NCBI RefSeq assembly: GCF_030064125.1
Contig: NZ_CP125957.1
Coordinates: forward strand, 4,154,001-4,218,000
Direction: 5' to 3'
DNA from: Pseudomonas sp. G2-4
GTDB lineage: Bacteria > Pseudomonadota > Gammaproteobacteria > Pseudomonadales > Pseudomonadaceae
Length of the DNA stretch: 64,000 nucleotides
Shown here: positions 58,737 to 64,000 of the stretch, piece after piece
How the letters are laid out: each line of letters starts with the position of its first letter
Numbering within the stretch: the first letter of the stretch is position 1
The notes under the pieces: generated by a model
Databases searched by the model: none
What the model was told of the DNA's origin: nothing
Seen by the model: only the letters and a program-made list of their open reading frames with translations
Position numbers and translations under genes: made by a program

Positions 58737-59222
58737 ATGATCGACGCCGCCGTTTACAAACAAGTCATGGGCTCGTTCCCGTCCGGGGTAACGGTCATCA
58801 CCACGCTCGATGACGATGGGCAAATCGTTGGCCTCACCGCCAGCGCCTTCAGTTCTTTGTCGATGGACCCGGCCCTGGTGCTGTTCTGCCCCAACTACAG
58901 CTCCGATTCCTACCCGGTGCTGATCAAGAACAAGCACTTCGCCATCCACGTGCTCTCCGGTGGGCAGCAGAACGAAGCCTACGCGTTCGCCCGCAAAGGC
59001 AAGGACAAGGCCCAGGGCATCGAATGGACCCTGAGCGAGTTGGGTAACCCGTTGCTGAGCAATGCCACCGCCATCATCGAATGCGAACTGTGGCGTGAAT
59101 ACGAAGGCGGCGACCACGCGATCATGGTCGGTGCCGTGAAGAATCTGATCGTGCCGCAACACACACCGGGGCCGCTGGTTTATTGCCACGGCAAGATGGG
59201 CGCCCTGCCCGTCCTCGCCTGA
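58737..59222 (+). CDS. Flavin reductase, copy 2 (HpaC/RutF-type)
   Basis: 161 residues from ATG 58737 (GAGG eight nt upstream; an earlier in-frame ATG at 58686 overlaps the ATPase stop and adds a non-family tail). It is a close paralogue of the product of 50426-50911: same length, same motifs (GSFPSGVTVITTL, GLTASAFSSLSMDPALVLFC, YEGGDHAIMVGAVKN). It lies 29 nt before the luciferase-like monooxygenase, so it is the most likely reduced-FMN supplier for that enzyme. Confidence 0.9.
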   Translation: MIDAAVYKQVMGSFPSGVTVITTLDDDGQIVGLTASAFSSLSMDPALVLFCPNYSSDSYPVLIKNKHFAIHVLSGGQQNEAYAFARKGKDKAQGIEWTLSELGNPLLSNATAIIECELWREYEGGDHAIMVGAVKNLIVPQHTPGPLVYCHGKMGALPVLA

Positions 59223-59251
59223 ACCGATCGTCAACAACAAGAGAAAGCACC

Positions 59252-60295
59252 ATGAAATTTTCCCTGTTTGTACACATGGAGCGTTGGGACGAAAGTGTCA
59301 GCCATCGCCAGTTGTTCGAAGACCTGAGCGAGCTGACCCTGATGGCCGAGGCCGGTGGTTTCAGCACCGTGTGGATCGGCGAGCACCACGCCATGGAATA
59401 CACCATCTCGCCAAGCCCGATGCCGCTGCTGGCGTACCTGGCCGGCAAGACCACCACGATTCACCTGGGCGCCGGCACCATCATCGCGCCGTTCTGGCAC
59501 CCGCTGCGGGTGGCCGGCGAATGCGCGCTGCTGGACGTGATCAGCAACGGGCGCATGGAAGTCGGTCTGGCCCGTGGCGCCTATCAGGTAGAGTTCGACC
59601 GCATGGCCGGTGGCATGCCGGCCTCCTCCGGTGGCCAGGCGCTGCGGGAAATGGTCCCGGTGGTGCGCGCCCTGTGGCAAGGCGACTACGCCCATGACGG
59701 TGAGATCTGGAAATTCCCCACGTCCACCAGCGTGCCCAAGCCGATCCGCAAACCTCACCCACCGATGTGGATCGCCGCCCGCGACCCGGACTCGCACAAT
59801 TTCGCCGTCGCCAATGGCTGCAACGTGATGGTCACGCCGCTGATGAAAGGCGATGAAGAAGTCCTCGACCTGAAAAACAAGTTCCAGGCGGCCCTGGACA
59901 ACAACCCTGATGTGCCACGCCCGCAATTGATGGTGCTGCGCCACACCCACGTGCATGCCGTGGACGACCCCGAAGGCTGGAAGGTTGGTGCCCTGGCGAT
60001 TTCCAGGTTCTACCGCACCTTCGATGCCTGGTTCGGCAACAAGCAGGTGCCGGTCAACGGCTTCCTGGCGCCAAGCCCGGAAGAAAAGTTCGCCGAGCGT
60101 CCGGAGTTTCAACTGGAGAACATCCGCAAGAACACCATGATTGGCACGCCGCAGGAAATCATCGAGCGGATCAAGTACTACCAGGAACTGGGCGTGGATG
60201 AGTTCAGTTTCTGGTGCGATAACAGCCTACCCCACGCGGAGAAGAAAAAATCCCTGGAGCTGTTCATCAAACACGTGGTCCCGGCGTTCCGCTGA
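59252..60295 (+). CDS. Luciferase-like (LLM-class) FMN-dependent monooxygenase
   Basis: 347 residues from ATG 59252. The bacterial luciferase-type TIM barrel is shown by MKFSLFVHMERWDES, AEAGGFSTVWIGEHHAME, IHLGAGTIIAPFWHPLRVAGE and ISNGRMEVGLARGAYQVEF; the EHH segment and GRMEVGLARG are family hallmarks. Such two-component monooxygenases use reduced FMN from a separate reductase, which sits directly upstream. Reactions in the family include Baeyer-Villiger and N-heterocycle ring-opening oxidation (RutA, PyrA-type). It is the last gene of the operon and is followed by a terminator-like hairpin. The substrate is not deducible. Confidence 0.9.
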   Translation: MKFSLFVHMERWDESVSHRQLFEDLSELTLMAEAGGFSTVWIGEHHAMEYTISPSPMPLLAYLAGKTTTIHLGAGTIIAPFWHPLRVAGECALLDVISNGRMEVGLARGAYQVEFDRMAGGMPASSGGQALREMVPVVRALWQGDYAHDGEIWKFPTSTSVPKPIRKPHPPMWIAARDPDSHNFAVANGCNVMVTPLMKGDEEVLDLKNKFQAALDNNPDVPRPQLMVLRHTHVHAVDDPEGWKVGALAISRFYRTFDAWFGNKQVPVNGFLAPSPEEKFAERPEFQLENIRKNTMIGTPQEIIERIKYYQELGVDEFSFWCDNSLPHAEKKKSLELFIKHVVPAFR

Positions 60296-60365
60296 GTCCA
60301 CCACCCTGCACCTCGGAGACGAAACCGGGGGGCTGACTGACGTGCAGGGTCGATTCCCATGATCA

Positions 60366-60390
60366 CGCCGGGTGCGATTCCCGGCGTTAT
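60366..60390 (+). terminator. Terminator-like hairpin after the monooxygenase
   Basis: CGCCGGG (60366-60372) and CCCGGCG (60380-60386) form a perfect 7-bp GC stem with a 7-nt loop, followed by TTATT. The T-run is weak. It separates the + strand operon from the convergent PAS gene that ends at 60411. A second pairing (CCCTGCAC / GTGCAGGG) lies just upstream. Confidence 0.6.
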
Positions 60391-60410
60391 TCCCTCGCGC
60401 AACGGTGTAT

Positions 60411-61169
60411 TCAGCGTCCTCGCCGATCCATTCTGCGCTCGAAAATCGCCCCCTCGATACCCAGCACTTCACGCGTGTCGGCATAGATCCCGACGCCCTT
60501 TTCCCAGACATGCTTGATCGACTGATCAGCGCAACGAATCCGGTAATTGAGTTCGAACGGCTCCTGCCGTGACAAGGCATATTGCACCTCGCGCCAGACG
60601 TAATCGGCATCCTGCGCCAGGATCAGGCTGTTATAGGTGAATTCATGGTTGTCCAACAGCCGCTCCGGTGGATATCCGGTCAGTTGCAGGCAACCGGCAC
60701 TGACGAACTCCATAGTCCAGTCGCGGTTGTTGCGGCCGCGATAGATCAGCCCCGGCATGCTGTCGAGCAAGCTCATGCTGCTACGCTGGCTGGCCTGCAA
60801 GGCAATTTCACGCCGCTTGTGCGCAGTGATGTCGCCGGCCACCAGATAAAAACCCTGAGGCCCGCGCTTCAGGCTGACGTCGAACCAGCGCAGCTCCCCC
60901 GAAGGGTGGACAAACCGCAACCGCTGGTTGAAGGAGGTTTCGGGGCGTCGACGCAGTTCATGCAGGGCCTGACGCCACAACGAACGGTCTTCTTGGTGCA
61001 CATAGTCGATGAGGTTGCGTTCCGTGCCTGGCAGGTCCATCAGTTCGACCCAGGCCAGGTTGAAGTGGGCGATCTGACCGTCATCGCGCAGTTCGAGCAG
61101 GGCCGCCGGAAAGCGATCCATCAGGTGCAAGGGCAGTGTCTGCACAAAAGCCTCTGGTCGCTCCATCAT
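60411..61169 (-). CDS. Tandem PAS-domain signalling protein without output domain
   Basis: 252 residues with two PAS/PAC modules: FPAALLELRDDGQIAHFNLA...GDITAHKRREI (about 18-125) and DSMPGLIYRGRNNRDWTMEFVSAGCLQLTGYPPERLL with WEKGVGIYADTREVLGIEGAI (about 135-245). No kinase, GGDEF, EAL or helix-turn-helix domain is present, so it probably acts by protein contact with the kinase or regulator of the same operon. The ATG directly follows the stop of the response regulator gene, so the three signalling genes are one minus-strand operon. Confidence 0.82.
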   Translation of the reverse strand: MMERPEAFVQTLPLHLMDRFPAALLELRDDGQIAHFNLAWVELMDLPGTERNLIDYVHQEDRSLWRQALHELRRRPETSFNQRLRFVHPSGELRWFDVSLKRGPQGFYLVAGDITAHKRREIALQASQRSSMSLLDSMPGLIYRGRNNRDWTMEFVSAGCLQLTGYPPERLLDNHEFTYNSLILAQDADYVWREVQYALSRQEPFELNYRIRCADQSIKHVWEKGVGIYADTREVLGIEGAIFERRMDRRGR

Positions 61170-61841
61170 CTAATGACGCTCCTCGTGTCTCACCGACGCC
61201 GCGTTGTGCACCCACGCCGCCAGCTCCAGGCGCGAGTGCAGGCTGAGCTTCTGCAACAGATTCCTCACATAGATTTTGACCGTACCATCGCTGATCCCCA
61301 GCTCCCGGCCGATCTGTTTATTGCTCATGCCAGCGGCGATCAGGGCCAGGGTCTGTCCCTCGCGCTCGGTCAGGTTGCCGGCGTCGAGCGGGTCCGAATC
61401 GTGCGCAGGCCGGGTCATCGACTCGCCCTGATCGGCCAGCAGCGCAATCAGGGTTGAATCCAGAACAATCGCACCCTTGTGGCAATTGCGCATGTAGTCC
61501 AACAACGCATCAGGCTCGGTTTCCTTGAGCACATAGCCACTGGCTCCCAGGCGCAGGGCGGTCAACAGTTCGGCGCGATCCATCGATGCGGTGAGCACCA
61601 CCACCTGGCAGTCGAGGCGTAACTGACGCAGTTCGTCGAGCACTTGCAAACCGCTCAAACCGGGCATGTGCAGATCAAGCAAAACCTGCTGCGGTGCCAG
61701 GCTCACGGCCAGGTTGATGCCTTCGCGGCCACTGGCGGCCTGCCCCACCACTTCGAAGTCGTCGCTGGCACCGAACAGCTGTGCCAGTCCTTTGCGAAAC
61801 AACGGGTGATCATCGATCAGTAATAAGGTCGTGCAGTCCAT
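61170..61841 (-). CDS. NarL/LuxR-type response regulator
   Basis: 223 residues from ATG 61841 (GGGGAG upstream; the frame is open to 61919 but the receiver starts here). The receiver has the acidic pocket LLIDDHP, phosphoacceptor Asp56 in LLDLHMPG, Thr in VVLTAS and Lys in YVLKETEPD. The C-terminal LuxR helix-turn-helix is LTEREGQTLALIAAGMSNKQ with a conserved DGTVKIYVRNLLQKL. It overlaps the histidine kinase gene by 32 nt. It probably activates the divergent dmm-type operon through the repeats at 63077-63112. Confidence 0.92.
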   Translation of the reverse strand: MDCTTLLLIDDHPLFRKGLAQLFGASDDFEVVGQAASGREGINLAVSLAPQQVLLDLHMPGLSGLQVLDELRQLRLDCQVVVLTASMDRAELLTALRLGASGYVLKETEPDALLDYMRNCHKGAIVLDSTLIALLADQGESMTRPAHDSDPLDAGNLTEREGQTLALIAAGMSNKQIGRELGISDGTVKIYVRNLLQKLSLHSRLELAAWVHNAASVRHEERH

Positions 61842-62988
61842 CGAAACTCCCCTGTGGCAGGTCTTGGTGACGGCGAAGTCCAAGGTGTACGCGGACTCCG
61901 TGCGGGCGGATCGCCTCAATGGTCAGTCGGGCGCCGATGCTCGCGGCGCGCTCGCGGATAATCGCCAGGCCGAAATGGTTTTCCTCCCCTGAGGCAGGGC
62001 TCAGTCCGATGCCATCATCCTCCACCGAAACAGAAGCATCACCGTCTTGGTTCTGCCGCAACTCGATGCGCACATGCCGCGCATGGGAATGGCGTACCGC
62101 ATTGGCCAGTGCCTCGCGAATGATCTGCAGAATCTGTAATTCGGTTTCCGGGCTCAAAGCGTCATCAGCCAGGCGATTGTCCAGTTCAAAAACGATGATG
62201 CAGCGTCGCGAAAACTCGGCGATAGAGTCAGCCAGGGCCTGGCGCAGCGAGCGCCCGTCCATGGTCAGACGAGCGCTGGTGATCAGCTCGCGCACCTGAC
62301 GTTGCAGCTGACTCAAGCCGCCGCACAGTTCCTGCAATACGGCGCTGGCCTGCGCAGGCTCACCCAACTGCGACTGCAGCGAACGCGCCTGGAACGACAG
62401 GTAGCCCAACTGCTGAGCCACCGAATCATGCAGCTCACGGGCCAGGGCGCCGTGCCGGGATGTAGCCTGTTTGCGCTGTTGCTCACGGGTGTAGCCGCGC
62501 AAGCGCACGGTGACGCAGACCGCCTGCGCCGCCTCCTCCACCAACTGGCGCCAGCTTGCGTGGACCGGATTTGGGGTATCGAGCAACAACACCCCTTTGC
62601 TCGAATCATCGCTGTGCGGCAAGGCACACAGGAGCCGATGTACGCCCCGTTGCCGGCAAGGGTCACAAGCCTGAGCCGCATCCGGCAGTGTCGAGTTACG
62701 CCAAGGGCAACGCGCAACGTCCTGACAGCCCTCGAGCAATCCGCGCCGTGCCGGCCCCAGATCTTCGCCGTCCAGGATCAGATTCAGTCTGCAGGTCGGC
62801 AGCAGCGCTTCGAAACGGTCCAGAAAACCCGACAAGGCACCGTCAGCGTGCACCTGACACAAGGGCAATCCGGCCAGCAGTTTGCGCACGCTGCGCGCCT
62901 GCTCGGGGCGGATACGCCCCAACCAGAGCGGCCACCACTGCGGTCGTGTTCGCACTCTCGATAACCCCCCGTCCGGTTGCTCAGCCAT
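61810..62988 (-). CDS. NarX-type sensor histidine kinase, soluble, with cysteine-rich sensor
   Basis: 392 residues without a membrane segment. The HisKA_3 motif is ARELHDSVAQQLGYLSFQAR, and the HATPase has REALANAVRHSHA, VEDDGIGL and GLAIIRERA. The N-terminal half contains a GAF-like region with a cysteine cluster (GCQDVARCPWRN, ACDPCRQRG, LLCAL), similar to the cytoplasmic cysteine-rich part of NarX, possibly sensing redox state or binding a metal or cluster. It phosphorylates the overlapping response regulator. Ribosome-binding sequence before the ATG is weak. Confidence 0.88.
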   Translation of the reverse strand: MAEQPDGGLSRVRTRPQWWPLWLGRIRPEQARSVRKLLAGLPLCQVHADGALSGFLDRFEALLPTCRLNLILDGEDLGPARRGLLEGCQDVARCPWRNSTLPDAAQACDPCRQRGVHRLLCALPHSDDSSKGVLLLDTPNPVHASWRQLVEEAAQAVCVTVRLRGYTREQQRKQATSRHGALARELHDSVAQQLGYLSFQARSLQSQLGEPAQASAVLQELCGGLSQLQRQVRELITSARLTMDGRSLRQALADSIAEFSRRCIIVFELDNRLADDALSPETELQILQIIREALANAVRHSHARHVRIELRQNQDGDASVSVEDDGIGLSPASGEENHFGLAIIRERAASIGARLTIEAIRPHGVRVHLGLRRHQDLPQGSFDGLHDLITDR

Positions 62989-63076
62989 GAGTAAAGAGCA
63001 GCAACTTCCATGCCCCGAACAAGCGTTGCGCAGGGCTTATCTCCAAAGACATAGCCCTTTTTCCGGATTGAGAAGA

Positions 63077-63112
63077 TTTTCCCCATAGGAAAGTATCTTC
63101 CCCAACAGGAAA
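63077..63112. promoter_or_regulatory. Tandem inverted-repeat sites before the dmm-type operon
   Basis: Two copies of an inverted motif lie in direct order: TTTTCCCCATAGGAAA (63077-63092) and TCTTCCCCAACAGGAAA (63096-63112). Their CCCCA cores are 19 bp apart, about two helical turns. They sit in the 156-bp gap between the sensor kinase and dmmA and resemble dimer sites for a NarL-type regulator. Confidence 0.6.
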
Positions 63113-63144
63113 CAAATTCCCAGTTCAACGCCAGGAAAGCCCAC

Positions 63145-63657
63145 ATGACGGATAGACAAAGCGCCGCCCCGGACCGACTTCACAGCCTCCCGCGCTATCG
63201 CCAGCCGCTGCCTCGTGAAAGCGTCACCCGGCACATCGTGGTCATGCAGTCGGCGGCTGCCTGCGCGCCCTTTGTCGGGGAACTGGAACAGCCCTTGGTG
63301 CTGAATGGCGAGAACGCCGACTTTTCCCAGCGCCTGCATCAGGTGCTGGCCAGCGCCACCGTCGGCAGTCATCTCTACATCATGGGCGACGAGGCCTTTA
63401 TCTGGCGCATCCATGGCGAAGCCCGCTGTGCCGGGCTGGAGGATGACGAGATCGACATCACCCGCACGATTGCCGGTGCGCGCCTGGTGTACTGCGTGCA
63501 CTGCGGCCTGACTCAGGCCACCGGGCCAGCGCCGCTGCTGGCCTGCATCGCTTGCGACGTAGCGCTGGAAGTCCGCGAACATTTTTCCCGCCGCCTCGGG
63601 GCGTATCTGGGCGTCTGCACCAACCCCGACCAGCCTTACGCCGCAGGCCGGTCATGA
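63145..63657 (+). CDS. dmmA: Dimethylamine monooxygenase subunit DmmA-family protein
   Basis: 170 residues. The C-terminal part has a rubredoxin-like cysteine set, YCVHCGLTQATGP and ACIACDVALEVREHFSRRLGAYLGVC, typical of the DmmA family. It is followed with a 4-nt overlap by a ferredoxin-reductase-type gene, as in dmmDABC operons, where the complex oxidises dimethylamine to methylamine and formaldehyde. AGGAAAG precedes the ATG. The remaining subunits would lie beyond the window. Confidence 0.75.
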   Translation: MTDRQSAAPDRLHSLPRYRQPLPRESVTRHIVVMQSAAACAPFVGELEQPLVLNGENADFSQRLHQVLASATVGSHLYIMGDEAFIWRIHGEARCAGLEDDEIDITRTIAGARLVYCVHCGLTQATGPAPLLACIACDVALEVREHFSRRLGAYLGVCTNPDQPYAAGRS

Positions 63658-64000
63658 GCGCCGCAATCGAAGTGCGAGTCAGCGCGGCGAGAATGCTTAC
63701 CCCAGTGGTGCGCGAATTCACCCTGCAAGCCTGCGCCGAGCCATTACCGGTTTTCTCCCCTGGCAGTCATGTGCAGGTGCACCTGCCCCTGGCCGAGGGC
63801 AAGGTGCGCAATGCCTATTCACTGACCAGCGACCCGGCGGACAACCAGCATTACCGCATCGCCGTACGCCTGCAGGAGACCTCCCGCGGCGGCTCGCGCT
63901 ACCTGCATCGGCAAGTCCAGGTCGGGGACAGGCTGCAGATTTCGGCACCGGCCAATCTGTTCGCCCTGCACTCGACCGCCAGCCTGCACATTCTGATCGC
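63654..64000 (+). CDS. PDR/VanB-type oxidoreductase, likely DmmB (3' truncated)
   Basis: Only the first 115 residues are in the window. They form the flavin-binding barrel start of phthalate-dioxygenase-reductase-type enzymes: VREFTLQACAEPLPVFSPGSHVQVHLP, NAYSLTSDPADNQHYRIAVRL (RxYS-like flavin motif) and GGSRYLHRQVQVGDRLQISAP. Such proteins carry flavin, NAD(P)H and [2Fe-2S] domains and feed electrons to an oxygenase. ATGA overlap with dmmA shows coupling. In dmm operons this position is the reductase subunit. Confidence 0.8.
   Translation, partial: MSAAIEVRVSAARMLTPVVREFTLQACAEPLPVFSPGSHVQVHLPLAEGKVRNAYSLTSDPADNQHYRIAVRLQETSRGGSRYLHRQVQVGDRLQISAPANLFALHSTASLHILI

Noticed and set aside
62302..62964. 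220-codon forward frame opposite the sensor kinase
   Set aside because: Antisense shadow of a kinase with complete H, N and G boxes.

Overview
The window looks like a chromosomal segment of a fluorescens-group Pseudomonas. The basis is its GC-rich codon use, an OprD-type porin, REP-like hairpins with TGTGGGAGC / TGTAGGAGC arms, a RibB with a degenerate second domain, and dual epimerisation/condensation NRPS domains ending in tandem thioesterases. I saw no rRNA, tRNA, CRISPR array or intact insertion sequence.

Layout. (1) 1-4.2 kb: uptake locus with two paralogous AAHS-type MFS importers flanking an OprD porin. (2) 4.3-6.4 kb: an efflux-type MFS gene divergent from a LysR regulator. (3) 6.8-35.5 kb: an NRPS operon of two giant synthetases (about 3187 and 5937 residues) and an MFS exporter, joined by short overlaps. 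I read eight modules; their adenylation codes predict Val-Ala-Gln-Ala-Val-Ala-Pro-Thr, with D-residues at positions 1, 2, 3 and 5, released by tandem thioesterases. I do not recognise a characterised product with this sequence. (4) 35.7-42 kb: a patchwork with several truncated or internally deleted genes, an orphan membrane protein, a Tat-exported aldo/keto reductase and regulators. (5) 42.2-47 kb: a MocDEF-like three-component oxygenase set with a TIM-barrel isomerase and a divergent LacI regulator beside a perfect palindrome. (6) 47.4-60.3 kb: an apparently undescribed catabolic locus. It holds an FMN-dependent luciferase-like monooxygenase, two paralogous flavin reductases, an alpha/beta hydrolase, an aldehyde dehydrogenase, a PcaC-like decarboxylase, an AA_synth-family protein, a NUDIX protein, a DUF1330 protein, a second-copy-type RibB, a PotFGHI-like ABC importer and a GntR regulator. 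The motif ATTATGGTATWCCA recurs in front of three of its transcription units. (7) 60.4-64 kb: PAS protein and NarX/NarL-like two-component genes divergent from the start of a dimethylamine-monooxygenase-type operon (dmmA and a reductase gene cut by the window end).

The two most interesting systems are the octamodular NRPS operon and the 47-60 kb flavin-dependent locus. The latter appears to bring together substrate import, FMN precursor supply, FMN reduction, oxygenation and downstream processing under one regulator. Assignments come from reading motifs by eye; no database search or structure prediction was run.
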